DNA of 64,000 nucleotides from SFTJ01 sp051871515 (GCA_051871515.1 JBJECY010000135.1:1-64000), one strand, 5' to 3'; positions 53,301 to 61,690 are shown, counted from the stretch's first letter. The notes: generated by a model not told the origin, from the letters alone. Program-made: numbers and translations.

Positions 53301-53329
53301 GGTGGATAGGCAACTGTCCACCATTTTTG
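53301..53329 (+). terminator. Terminator of tRNA-Lys
   Basis: GGTGGA (53301-53306) pairs with TCCACC (53317-53322), followed by ATTTTT. Confidence 0.88.
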
Positions 53330-53575
53330 CTATAAATGCCCTACAGAGGCTTCTCAACAGGTTTTGGAGCCTTTTTCCTTGATTTTAACTTGTGCGGAAA
53401 ATAACACAAAAACCACACATTGTGCACAAAATTTTTTACAAATTTTTTACACAACCCAAAAAAATTTTTTACACATGATAAAACGACCCATCATTACCAG
53501 TACATTTAATGCTAAATGATACAACATAGATAAACTGAAGGGATGGGAAACCATCCCTTTTTCTTTGTATATACA
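53330..53575 (+). other. Gene-free stretch ending in a strong terminator
   Basis: About 210 bp of AT-rich DNA without a coding frame leads to a perfect hairpin GGGATGG-GAAA-CCATCCC (53540-53557) with T5 on the plus strand. As the tRNA already has its own terminator, this second one may end a small unannotated RNA or mark the edge of a lost gene. Confidence 0.45.
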
Positions 53576-53853
53576 TCAGGTTTTCAACCACTTGCCGAGG
53601 TTCCGAGCCAATGCCCCACGCCCATATTGCCAATCAATTAGCATATCAAACAAAGTTCCCCCTGTGGCAGTAGGCGTTTTTGCGAGAAACGTCCACTGCC
53701 AGTATTCAATGAAATTTTGTTTTGTCCCAGTTAAGAGGAATTGTGCGGCAAAATAATTGTTGATGACATTGCCCATTCCTAATCTACTCTTATTGGTCGG
53801 AGGTCCTAAAGGGTTTCCCAAAACATAGGCTATGCCATCGCCGTGCCAAATGC
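53576..53853 (-). pseudogene. C-terminal fragment of an unrecognised protein
   Basis: An open frame without a convincing start begins after a TAA at 53854-53856 and reads GIWHGDGIAYVLGNPLGPPT, then NKSRLGMGNVINNYFAAQFL, ending TLFDMLIDWQYGRGALARNL then GKWLKT. Composition (Trp, Tyr, Gly rich with even hydrophobic spacing) looks like genuine protein rather than chance. The only initiation options are TTG at 53821 or an internal ATG, so I regard it as the tail of a gene whose front is gone. I do not recognise the family. It lies between tRNA-Lys and the Fic gene. Confidence 0.4.
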
Positions 53854-53895
53854 CTTAAGAGCCTCATTCCACAACGAATCATTGCCTTTTGCATA

Positions 53896-55200
53896 TCAAC
53901 ATTTCCTATATTTGTTGACTGCCATAATATACGAGCAATATTTGTTGAGCAAATTCAACAATGGAAGGTCGCCTTTTTTGAAACGCTCGGCATCAAGAGG
54001 CAAAATTCTTTCCCTTATATTCTTCTCACCTTTAAACAACGCGTTGAGATATGGATTGCCGTTTTCCTCCACGATGCTCACGTCAGTGAAAAACTGCGTA
54101 AGGTCTTTTGCGTCATATACGATTGTGTAGCTCGGACGCTTAGCGCCAGGGATGTCCTCTCGCAAGATGTTCTTGTTCACAAGGTCCTGCAAGTCGCGTA
54201 TGGCAGTATCTTTTGAACAATTGGCCAACGAAGCCCACGACTTTGATGTTATTTTGGCCTCATAACCATCAAGGAATCGATTCAGTATTTCCATCTGTCG
54301 TGCTGTCATGGGCACAGAAGACGCGTTCTGCCAAAAGATACTCTTGTTGAGAATAGTGTTTATGGTTGATTCTGCTTCGTCAAGGGCATCAACCAGCTTT
54401 TGCATATACCATACCAGCCACTCGGTGATGTCACCATCGCCACGCTGCATACGCTCCAGAATGTCGTAATAATGTTTCTTGTCTTTGTTGATTTGAGACG
54501 ATATATTATAGAAACGATACTCGCTCTTTTCTCCGCGTGCCAATAGCATATCAGAAATAATACGAGCCATACGGCCATTCCCGTCCTCAAATGGGTGTAT
54601 GCTGACAAACCAGAAATGAGCAATAGCAGAACGGATGACACTGCTCACCTGTTCGTCGCAGTCAAACCAGTCAAGAAAACGCCGCATCTCACCCTCCACG
54701 CGTTCAGGCGATGGAGCAACGTAATGCACCTTCTCACGCCCAAACATGCCGCTAACAATGTGTTCATCGTGCGTGCGATACTTGCCGACCTCTATTTGAC
54801 TGCCCTCACTGAAACCAGATGGGAAAAACGCCGATTGCCAAGCATACAACTTCTCTTTACTGAGAGGTTGGTCATAGTGCTGCACAGCATCGAGCATTAC
54901 GCTCACAACCGAGTCAACGTAATGCGAAGGCGCTGTTTGTTTTACGTTCTCCACACCCAGCTTTCTGGCAATGGAAGAACGCACTTGCTCCACATTCAGG
55001 CTTATGCCCTCAATCTCCGATGAATAAACCACGTCAAGGGTGATGTTCTCAGCCATCGCCCTCAACTTACTGTCAAAGCCAAGTGCATTCAATCTGCCAT
55101 ACAGCATACCCTGCTTACGGAACACCTGTTCTTGCAGCAGAGACACCTGTGATTCATCCCATCGGAAACGTGTCCAATTGTCTCTTTCGTGTATATACAT
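53896..55200 (-). CDS. Fic family protein with DUF4172 N-terminus (class II inhibitory motif)
   Basis: Predicted AMP-transferase (435 aa) modifying a target protein with AMP from ATP. The N-terminal DUF4172-like domain starts MYIHERDNWTRFRWDESQVS. The inhibitory helix SSEIEG (Ser60, Glu64) fits the (S/T)xxxE(G/N) rule for self-inhibited class II Fic proteins. The catalytic loop HPFEDGNGRM begins at His202. The last 120 residues contain a winged-helix-like segment (MTARQMEILNRFLDGYEAKI, then WASLANCSKDTAIRDLQDLV), which could bind DNA. The start at 55200 follows from the promoter at 55259-55288; a longer frame to 55293 overlaps that promoter. Upstream palindromes suggest autoregulation. Confidence 0.93.
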   Translation of the reverse strand: MYIHERDNWTRFRWDESQVSLLQEQVFRKQGMLYGRLNALGFDSKLRAMAENITLDVVYSSEIEGISLNVEQVRSSIARKLGVENVKQTAPSHYVDSVVSVMLDAVQHYDQPLSKEKLYAWQSAFFPSGFSEGSQIEVGKYRTHDEHIVSGMFGREKVHYVAPSPERVEGEMRRFLDWFDCDEQVSSVIRSAIAHFWFVSIHPFEDGNGRMARIISDMLLARGEKSEYRFYNISSQINKDKKHYYDILERMQRGDGDITEWLVWYMQKLVDALDEAESTINTILNKSIFWQNASSVPMTARQMEILNRFLDGYEAKITSKSWASLANCSKDTAIRDLQDLVNKNILREDIPGAKRPSYTIVYDAKDLTQFFTDVSIVEENGNPYLNALFKGEKNIRERILPLDAERFKKGDLPLLNLLNKYCSYIMAVNKYRKC

Positions 55201-55219
55201 AACGCTCTTGTTTGTTTCA

Positions 55220-55322
55220 TGCGACAAAAAACACCAATTATCGTCGCATATTTTGCGACAAAAATAGCAAAATTTAGTCGCGCGACAAAACAATACGCCA
55301 AAAATAACGCAAATTTTGCGAC
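55220..55322. promoter_or_regulatory. GTCGC-rich palindromic operator region of the Fic gene
   Basis: The motif TGCGAC/GTCGCA recurs: TGCGAC at 55220, a 17-bp palindrome with arms GTCGCA and TGCGAC at 55243-55259, a perfect GTCGCGCGAC at 55277-55286, and TGCGAC at 55317. The 17-bp palindrome lies immediately downstream of the -7 box and GTCGCGCGAC abuts the -33 element, positions typical of a repressor operator. Confidence 0.62.
55259..55288 (-). promoter_or_regulatory. Promoter of the Fic gene
   Basis: Minus-strand TTG (55288-55286), 19-bp spacer and TATTTTTG (55266-55259), giving a leader of about 50 nt before the ATG at 55200. Confidence 0.8.
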
Positions 55323-55501
55323 GTTTTCAGGAGTTGTTTTGTAAATAAAGCATTTGATTTAGTCAACTGAAACACAATATGCGGCGGTTTTCTGCAACAA
55401 GAGCAGCCGATTATAAAAAATTTATTTGCGTAAGTGGCAAATATTTGCTTATTTTGTTACATTAAAAACATAATAAGCCTTAAACAATAATTTTTATATA
55501 A

Positions 55502-56854
55502 ATGAAACGAATACTACTATCAATGCTGTTGGCGGCGATGATGTTGCCCAGTGTAGCCCAGCAGCGCATCACCGGAGAGAGTCAAGAGAACTACGAGAAG
55601 CGTATGGAGTGGTTTGGCGATGCCAAGTTTGGCGTGTTCATCCACTGGGGCATTTATGCGGTGCGCGGAGTGTCAGAGAGCTGGTCGTTCTTCAACAACT
55701 ATTTGCCTTACGACGAATACATGAAGCAGACCGCCGGATTCACTGCAAGCAAATATAACGCAAAAGAATGGGTTGACCTGATTGAACAAAGCGGCGCACG
55801 CTACACCGTGATTACCAGCAAGCACCACGATGGCTTTGCCCTGTGGGACACCAAAGCCGGCGACATCAGTGCCAAGAAGAGCTCGGCAGCCAAGCGCGAT
55901 GTGCTCACACCGTTTGTGAAAGAAGTGCAAAAGCGCCCCGACCTGCGACTGGGCATCTATTATTCGTTGCTCGACTGGAGCCGCGACGACTATCCAAATG
56001 CCACTCGCACCAGCACTCGCTATAACATCAAGGAAGACCCCAATCGTTGGGCTGAGTTCTGCAAATTTAATTTCGCTCAACTCAAAGAGCTTAACGAAAC
56101 TTATAAGCCATCGCTCTATTGGTTCGACGGCGACTGGGAACAATCGGCTGAGGACTGGAACAGCAAAGGCATCATTGACTTGCTGCGCAGCACCAACCCT
56201 GAAGTGGTTGTGAACTCACGCATACAAGGCTATGGCGACTACGACACACCTGAGCAAGGTATTCCGGTTGTTCGCCCCGAAAGCAAATACTGGGAACTGT
56301 GCTACACCATGAACGATTCATGGGGCTATCAGCCAACCGACAAAGAGTTTAAGACACCGCACATGCTGTTGCGCACCCTTTGCGACTGCATGAGCAACGG
56401 CGGTAACCTGCTCCTTGACATCGGTCCTAAAGCCGACGGCACCATCCCACAAGAAGAAATTGACATCCTCAAGGAATTTGGCCGCTGGATTGGCAAGCAT
56501 AAAGAAGCTGTTTACGGCACTCGCGCCGGTCTGCCAGCCGAACATTTCCCCGATGGCTACACAACACTGAACAAGGGTGGCGACATTGTTTACCTCTACA
56601 TCCCTAACAAAGTGCGCGAGAAAGTGTGCTTGCGCGGTGTGGTGAACAAGGTTAACCGCGTATGGGTTGTGGGCAACGGCACTATGCTCAACCACAAGCT
56701 CTACGACAAGCCTTACTGGAGCTCACTGCCGGGCATCATCTACATTGACGTGCCTGAGGAAGTGCAAGACGAACAAATCACAGTGATTGCCGTGCTGCTC
56801 GATGGTCCGGCTAAGCTCTATCGCGGTCATGGACAAGTGATTACTTCAAACTAA
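55502..56854 (+). CDS. GH29 alpha-L-fucosidase, exported
   Basis: Exported retaining alpha-L-fucosidase, 450 aa. The signal peptide MKRILLSMLLAAMMLPSVAQ precedes the GH29 barrel: MEWFGDAKFGVFIHWGIYAV, YTVITSKHHDGFALWDTK and LRLGIYYSLLDWSR. SLYWFDGDWE carries the nucleophile Asp209. A C-terminal beta domain (about 355-450) completes the fold. It would remove fucose from host glycans such as core or antennary fucose. The 10-bp gap to the PNGase F gene implies an operon, which makes N-glycans the natural substrate. The upstream 200 bp is AT-rich and I could not fix a promoter there. Confidence 0.95.
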   Translation: MKRILLSMLLAAMMLPSVAQQRITGESQENYEKRMEWFGDAKFGVFIHWGIYAVRGVSESWSFFNNYLPYDEYMKQTAGFTASKYNAKEWVDLIEQSGARYTVITSKHHDGFALWDTKAGDISAKKSSAAKRDVLTPFVKEVQKRPDLRLGIYYSLLDWSRDDYPNATRTSTRYNIKEDPNRWAEFCKFNFAQLKELNETYKPSLYWFDGDWEQSAEDWNSKGIIDLLRSTNPEVVVNSRIQGYGDYDTPEQGIPVVRPESKYWELCYTMNDSWGYQPTDKEFKTPHMLLRTLCDCMSNGGNLLLDIGPKADGTIPQEEIDILKEFGRWIGKHKEAVYGTRAGLPAEHFPDGYTTLNKGGDIVYLYIPNKVREKVCLRGVVNKVNRVWVVGNGTMLNHKLYDKPYWSSLPGIIYIDVPEEVQDEQITVIAVLLDGPAKLYRGHGQVITSN

Positions 56855-56864
56855 TACCATCACA

Positions 56865-58547
56865 ATGAAGAGACTAATCATCATAACAATGGCAGTGCTT
56901 ATGGCAGTGCCATTGTTTGCCAAAAAGGCAAAAGAAAAAGCTTACGAAATAAGCTACACCTACAATAGCCGCGGCACCATCATTGGCGCTGCCGTGATGA
57001 CCTTTGCCGGAGAACGCACCATGTATGTGCCCGATGCCAAGGCCAACGACCCTCGCATGACCCTTAAAGCGCCTGAGCAACGCCAGTTTACCGACTTCGC
57101 AGCAAACTGCTGCTATAGCCGCGCACAACTGCAAAACGGCGACATCGTTACCACCGAAACACCGTTTACCGTGGGTGCTAACCTCACCGACACCGGTAAA
57201 ACCGAAAAGATTCTGGGCTATAACTGCCGATGCGTGCACTCGGTGGTCAACTCAAACCACTACGATATCTGGTACACCACCGAACTGCCCGTGCGCGGCA
57301 CTCCGCAAGTTGGCGTGGGCGTGCCCGATGGTCTTGTGCTGCGCGTGGTGCGCAACCAAAACCAAATTGAAGAGGCCACAGCAATAAAGCCGCTGAAAAC
57401 CACTCCCGAGTTCTGGCCCGAGAGCTGGGGTAAGACGCTCAACCGTTTCGACTATCAATATGCCATCAAGCAAAGCGTGGTGCACACCGTGCGCATATTC
57501 GACCAAGAACGCATTGCCTTCAACGGCGCTAAGCTGCCAGAGGGTGAGTTGCAACTGGGCAAGGTGTATGCCTGCGCTGGCGGCACCGTGATACTCAAAA
57601 AAGTGAAACTGCCCGAGCTGCACCGCGGATGGGGCATCTTTGCCGATGTGGTGCAATACTCTGAAGGCGATGCCTACGACCGCACCGGCTCAGTGTTTGT
57701 GATTCCCACTGGCAAGCAACAATCATTTATTGATGCCATTCGCAAGCTCGACAGCACACCCAAGTTCACCAGCGGCGGCGTTGACTACCACGGCTTGGTG
57801 AGCACTCCTGCCTACGATGTGCCGGTTGAGCTGATGCGCTTCTTCACCGGCTTTGGCGTGCGCTTCTTCAACGACAAGATGAAGATTCCCGGACAAGAAT
57901 GGGTTGACTCGGTATTCTATAAGTCGCAAGTAACTCCGCTGCAAAGTCATCTGCAAGGCGAAGTGATTATTGGTGCATACATTGGCAACTGGGACAGCCG
58001 CGGACACCGCGTTTCGCTCAAGCTGAAATATTTCCCTGACGACCTGCGCCACACGCTCTATGACTTTGAGAACGCTATGCCGCTGTTCAACACGGTGAAC
58101 TATCTTGAACAAGACTCACAGCCCTACCCTGTGTTCCAAGAAAACGATTCACTCAAAGTAACCTTCACCCTCGACCGTGCTGTTAAGAACGCTCATCTGT
58201 TCTACCTCACCACTGGCCACGGCGGCTGGGGCGGCGGCGATGAGTTTAACATGAAGCCCAACACCATCTATCTTGACGGACAAAAGGTTATCAGCTTCAT
58301 TCCTTGGCGCGACGACTGCGGCACTTACCGCAACTTCAATCCGCAAACAGGTATGTACGAAACCGGTTGCAGCTCGTCGGATATGAGCCGTTCAAACTGG
58401 TGTCCAGGCACCGTCACCAATCCTAATTTCATAGCCCTTGGCAATCTTGAAGCCGGCGAACACACCATTGTGGTGCAAATACCGCAAGGTTCGCCCGAAG
58501 GCGGCAGTCAAAGCTATTGGTGCACCAGCGGAACTCTGCTCTATTAA
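56865..58547 (+). CDS. PNGase F-type peptide-N-glycanase with extra N-terminal domain
   Basis: Exported peptide-N4-(N-acetyl-beta-glucosaminyl)asparagine amidase, 560 aa, expected to release whole N-glycans from glycoproteins. The signal peptide is about 1-19 (VPLFAKK). Residues 25-220 form an extension with GAAVMTFAGERTMYVPDAKA and GYNCRCVHSVVNSNHYDIWY, resembling DUF4412-like beta-rich proteins. The two jelly-roll PNGase F domains follow. Asp272 in AYDRTGSVFV matches catalytic Asp60 of the Elizabethkingia enzyme, and Glu460 in GGGDEFNMKPNTIYLDG matches Glu206. FIPWRDDCGTYRNFNPQTG and SDMSRSNWCPGTV are C-domain hallmarks. The N-terminal extension recalls the bowl-like domain of type II PNGase F enzymes. 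It forms an operon with the fucosidase gene and is followed by a strong terminator. Confidence 0.92.
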   Translation: MKRLIIITMAVLMAVPLFAKKAKEKAYEISYTYNSRGTIIGAAVMTFAGERTMYVPDAKANDPRMTLKAPEQRQFTDFAANCCYSRAQLQNGDIVTTETPFTVGANLTDTGKTEKILGYNCRCVHSVVNSNHYDIWYTTELPVRGTPQVGVGVPDGLVLRVVRNQNQIEEATAIKPLKTTPEFWPESWGKTLNRFDYQYAIKQSVVHTVRIFDQERIAFNGAKLPEGELQLGKVYACAGGTVILKKVKLPELHRGWGIFADVVQYSEGDAYDRTGSVFVIPTGKQQSFIDAIRKLDSTPKFTSGGVDYHGLVSTPAYDVPVELMRFFTGFGVRFFNDKMKIPGQEWVDSVFYKSQVTPLQSHLQGEVIIGAYIGNWDSRGHRVSLKLKYFPDDLRHTLYDFENAMPLFNTVNYLEQDSQPYPVFQENDSLKVTFTLDRAVKNAHLFYLTTGHGGWGGGDEFNMKPNTIYLDGQKVISFIPWRDDCGTYRNFNPQTGMYETGCSSSDMSRSNWCPGTVTNPNFIALGNLEAGEHTIVVQIPQGSPEGGSQSYWCTSGTLLY

Positions 58548-58574
58548 CGATAGAACATAGTCATAACATAGATT

Positions 58575-58619
58575 TCAGGAGATAAACACGTTTAAGGTGT
58601 TTATCTCCTGATTTGTTTT
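58575..58619 (+). terminator. Intrinsic terminator of the fucosidase-PNGase F operon
   Basis: TCAGGAGATAAACAC (58575-58589) pairs perfectly with GTGTTTATCTCCTGA (58597-58611), followed by TTTGTTTT. Confidence 0.93.
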
Positions 58620-58778
58620 GTGCTATTTGGCACATTATTGTTATGATGCTCCTATGCAGCGCACAAGCACTTTTGAGGTTCAATAGAACATCTCTCGCAA
58701 ATAACACTATTATGTGGGGTAAAGGAAAGATGTAACTGATTTTTCACTAATTGCAAGAGGCTGAATCATATAAAAGTG

Positions 58779-58786
58779 TATCTTTG
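58779..58786 (+). promoter_or_regulatory. -7 box before the gene relic
   Basis: TATCTTTG matches TAnnTTTG; a TTG lies 25 bp upstream, longer than usual. It is 28 bp before the relic ATG at 58815. Confidence 0.5.
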
Positions 58787-58814
58787 CATTATAAACGTCA
58801 ATAACATCTTCAAT

Positions 58815-58942
58815 ATGAAAGATATTTGTTCTTGATTATGGCACTGACGCTTGGGACTACTGGTCAAATGAGCATAACAGATATTTGATTGGCAAATACT
58901 TTAGAGTCAATTATGTTGAAGATAAAACCTATGACTATGGAA
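58815..58942 (+). pseudogene. Frameshifted N-terminal relic
   Basis: ATG AAA G at 58815 followed by a one-base frameshift opens a frame reading IFVLDYGTDAWDYWSNEHNR and YLIGKYFRVNYVEDKTYDYG. The composition (aromatic, acidic) resembles small immunity-type proteins, but I do not recognise it. The frame runs on into the start of the next gene, so the original gene seems to have lost its C-terminus by fusion or deletion. Confidence 0.4.
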
Positions 58943-59389
58943 CTATATCAACAAATAATGAACGAGGTGATGGCAATAGGCGAGATTCATGCACAAGCCG
59001 AGGCATCGGTATGCAATGCCACCACTCACCGCGAACAGGCTGTGCTCAACAACGTGGCGAAATTGATTGACGATGGCAATGTGGGGCTTTATCCTTTAAA
59101 AGCTTTACTGATTGCATCGAACGATTGGCACACTTTCATCATTGTTCGCGAGGGGCTGTTTCAAGACGTGCTGCTCGAAGGAATTGAGAAAGGTGCACTT
59201 GCGCCCGACGATGAAGAAGGTTGGGGGTGGCTGAAATTTGCTTCGCTGTCAAACGACCCCACCAACTTCATGACCGACATGGAGCGATATTTTGACTTGC
59301 TGATGACTGCCACCGAAAACGGCAATCAAGATGCAAATGAAATTATGGATATGATTTGGGAACCGGAGAATTGTCAGGAAGAGGACTGA
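58913..59389 (+). CDS. Acidic protein of unknown function
   Basis: A 158-aa soluble protein (from ATG 58913, MLKIKPMTMELYQQIMNEVM; ATG 58937 is an alternative). It is acidic and predicted mostly helical, with WHTFIIVREGLFQDVLLEGI, WGWLKFASLSNDPTNFMTDM and an acidic tail (MIWEPENCQEED). No signal peptide, membrane segment or catalytic motif is visible. Its placement between a relic with an immunity-like look and a DUF1963 gene suggests a cluster of small protective or housekeeping proteins, without direct evidence. I do not recognise the family. Confidence 0.65.
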   Translation: MLKIKPMTMELYQQIMNEVMAIGEIHAQAEASVCNATTHREQAVLNNVAKLIDDGNVGLYPLKALLIASNDWHTFIIVREGLFQDVLLEGIEKGALAPDDEEGWGWLKFASLSNDPTNFMTDMERYFDLLMTATENGNQDANEIMDMIWEPENCQEED

Positions 59390-59515
59390 CAATGCCCCCA
59401 ACCGCTGCCCTGAGCTATGCTCCGAGGCATTTAAAAGGTGAATGGCAAGGGCAGTTTCAATATCAGCGGAAGCAATCCTATTACAGATATTTATTTATAA
59501 AAAGTTTGGCAAACT

Positions 59516-60172
59516 ATGGAACCTATATACCTGAAACTATCAAAGCCATTTAAAGAACTCAACATGGCAGCATCGCGTTTTTGGGGCAATCCGGCATTAC
59601 CCCAAGGCGTGGAATATCCGCAATACATCGACGATGAAGGCGACGAATACCCCTATGTGTTTATCTGCCAAATTAACCTTGCTGATTTGAAGGAGTTTTG
59701 CGGCAATGGTTTGGACCCTCTGCCGCCGGAGGGCTTACTGCTGTTTTTCGCAAAGATTGACCATTATCTGGGTTATTTTGCCGACACCGACTGCATTGGT
59801 GGTGCCATAAGCGACCCCGATGCGGTGAAGGTGATGTATTTCAACAACCTCGACAACTTGCGAGAAGTTGTGCTGGTTGATGATAAAGACCAACCGATGT
59901 CGCCTGAAGAAATGGAAATACACTTCACTTCGCAGCACGAACCGTTGAACGATGACGACCACTGCCTATTTGCGCGCCCCGACCATCGAGAATGGGAGTC
60001 GTGGGACCATCCTTATGAAGATTGGCAAATATTACTGCAAATCGACTCTTTCGCAGGAATGGATTTCAACCTCAATTTCATGGACTTTGGCGTTCTTAAC
60101 TTCCTCATTTCGCCTGACGACCTGCGCCGCGCTGACTTCTCAAATGTCCGCGCCATTGTCCTCTCATCATAA
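59516..60172 (+). CDS. DUF1963 (YwqG-like) protein
   Basis: A 218-aa cytosolic protein fitting DUF1963, the YwqG family: MEPIYLKLSKPFKELNMAAS, RFWGNPALPQGVEYPQYIDD, YVFICQINLADLKEF and PPEGLLLFFAKIDHYL are the usual succession of segments. The C-terminus is WQILLQIDSFAGMDFNLNFM, then FGVLNFLISPDDLRRADFSN. YwqG of Bacillus lies beside an LXG toxin system, and DUF1963 proteins are often found in polymorphic toxin immunity neighbourhoods, but the molecular role is not established. The gene is preceded by a 126-bp gap and followed by a hairpin. Confidence 0.88.
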   Translation: MEPIYLKLSKPFKELNMAASRFWGNPALPQGVEYPQYIDDEGDEYPYVFICQINLADLKEFCGNGLDPLPPEGLLLFFAKIDHYLGYFADTDCIGGAISDPDAVKVMYFNNLDNLREVVLVDDKDQPMSPEEMEIHFTSQHEPLNDDDHCLFARPDHREWESWDHPYEDWQILLQIDSFAGMDFNLNFMDFGVLNFLISPDDLRRADFSNVRAIVLSS

Positions 60173-60202
60173 TCGCTTGCCGCCACAGCCATTTGATAGA
60201 AA

Positions 60203-60233
60203 TTTGGCGTAACACAATGTGTGCTGCGCCAAA
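60203..60233. terminator. Hairpin between DUF1963 gene and ars operon end
   Basis: TTTGGCG (60203-60209) pairs with CGCCAAA (60227-60233), with an inner CACA/TGTG stem. T runs are short on both sides, so it is only a probable bidirectional terminator. Confidence 0.5.
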
Positions 60234-60250
60234 CATCAATGCGCCGCGAT

Positions 60251-61219
60251 TCACAACACGGCATTAAAGAAATACCCCAGTGCCACAATTGCCACCGTCA
60301 CCACACCAAAAAAGATGCCTATGAGCCGCCATGTCATCACTTTTTTGAGCAATGTGGCTTCGGGCAACGAAAGCCCCACCACCGACATCATGAACACAAG
60401 CGCGGTGCCAATGGGTATGCCTTTAGCCACAAACACCTCAATCACTGGCACTATGCCGGCTGCGTTGGCATAAACAGGCACCGCCAACAGCACCGAGAGC
60501 GGCACGGCAAGCAGATTGTCCTTTGCCATGAATTGCTCAAAGAATCCCTCTGGCACATAGCCATGCATAAACGCTCCTATGCCTATGCCAATAACAACGT
60601 AAATCAGCACGCTTCGCACTATTCCCCAAGCCTCGCGCATAATGGCAGGCAGGCGGTTGACGAATGGCGTGTGCTCGCTCTGCCATTTATCGGCTTCGCC
60701 GGTTGAATTTTTCTGTATCTGCTTCACCCAATCAGTGAGATAGCGTTCAAGCTTCATTTTCCCCAAAACAAATCCGCCCACCATGCCAAGCAGAATACCG
60801 CTCACCACATATATCACGGTGACCCGCACGCCAAATGCGCCTATAAACATTGCCACCGCCACCTCGTTTACCAACGGTGATGTGATGAGATAGGCAAACG
60901 TGACACCAAGCGGAATACCGCCTTTCACAAAGCCAAGAAAAAGCGGAATCGACGAACAAGAACAAAAAGGAGTGATAGCCCCAAACAACGACGCAAAGAA
61001 GTATTGCAATCCATAGAGTTTATGATTGATGAGATAGTTGCGCAATCGTTCAATGGGGAAATAGGCATTCACAATGCCCATTATCACACTGATGCAAAAC
61101 AGCAGAATCAAAATCTTGATGGTATCATAAACAAAGAAATTGACCGCTTGACCCAACGCCAACGAGGGGTTAAGTCCAATCACATCGTATATCAGCCAAT
61201 CGGCAAATTGTTGTATCAT
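60251..61219 (-). CDS. DUF318/ArsP-like permease
   Basis: Inner membrane permease of the DUF318 family (322 aa, about eight helices). This family includes ArsP, which exports trivalent organoarsenicals, and related metal efflux proteins. The conserved cysteine-rich helix is visible in GAITPFCSCSSIPLFLGFVK, and the second half contains VPVYANAAGIVPVIEVFVAK. It is the last gene of the ars operon, 21 bp after arsC, which makes arsenic export the likely role. The precise arsenic species cannot be told from sequence, and in other operons the family moves copper, zinc or tellurite-like ions. Confidence 0.88.
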   Translation of the reverse strand: MIQQFADWLIYDVIGLNPSLALGQAVNFFVYDTIKILILLFCISVIMGIVNAYFPIERLRNYLINHKLYGLQYFFASLFGAITPFCSCSSIPLFLGFVKGGIPLGVTFAYLITSPLVNEVAVAMFIGAFGVRVTVIYVVSGILLGMVGGFVLGKMKLERYLTDWVKQIQKNSTGEADKWQSEHTPFVNRLPAIMREAWGIVRSVLIYVVIGIGIGAFMHGYVPEGFFEQFMAKDNLLAVPLSVLLAVPVYANAAGIVPVIEVFVAKGIPIGTALVFMMSVVGLSLPEATLLKKVMTWRLIGIFFGVVTVAIVALGYFFNAVL

Positions 61220-61240
61220 AGATTGAATGTTGATGTATTA

Positions 61241-61690
61241 TTACTCATTGCAATCGCACTTGGGCAATTGCATCTTTTTCACCTCGGCGATATAGAACTT
61301 GGCGAACTCGGCACGAATCAGGTCGCGAACGCGACGAAACTCGCTCATCACAAACTCCTCGCTGCCAACCGCTTCCGAAGGGTCATCAAAGCCAATATGC
61401 AACCGTTTGCCCACTCGCCCGGCAAAGGCAGGACACGTTTCGTTGGCATTGCCGCACACCGTTATCACATAATCCCATTCATCATGCACATAGGCCGACA
61501 CGTTTGTGGGGCGATGGTTGCTAATATCAATGCCCACCTCAGCCATCACCTCAACGGCTCGGGCGTTGACCTGAGCCGCCGGCTCAGTGCCAGCCGAACA
61601 CACCTGCAACTTATCGTCGAACGATTGCATAAAGCCATGTGCCATTTGACTGCGGCAGCTGTTGCCGGTGCACAAAATCAAAATTTTCAT
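61241..61690 (-). CDS. arsC: Thioredoxin-coupled arsenate reductase (LMW phosphatase fold)
   Basis: Arsenate reductase, 149 aa, of the low-molecular-weight tyrosine phosphatase fold. The P-loop CTGNSCRSQMAHGF contains Cys7. Cys79 (YVITVCGNAN) and Cys86 (NETCPAF) reproduce the Cys10-Cys82-Cys89 triad and spacing of Staphylococcus pI258 ArsC, so it should reduce arsenate via an intramolecular disulfide cascade with thioredoxin as donor. FDDPSEA matches the conserved general acid loop. It overlaps the arsG stop by four bases (ATGA), so the two are translationally coupled. Confidence 0.94.
   Translation of the reverse strand: MKILILCTGNSCRSQMAHGFMQSFDDKLQVCSAGTEPAAQVNARAVEVMAEVGIDISNHRPTNVSAYVHDEWDYVITVCGNANETCPAFAGRVGKRLHIGFDDPSEAVGSEEFVMSEFRRVRDLIRAEFAKFYIAEVKKMQLPKCDCNE

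Noticed and set aside
53287..53900. An attachment site created by integration at tRNA-Lys
   Set aside because: I looked for a second copy of the tRNA 3' end downstream and saw none, and no integrase gene is present.
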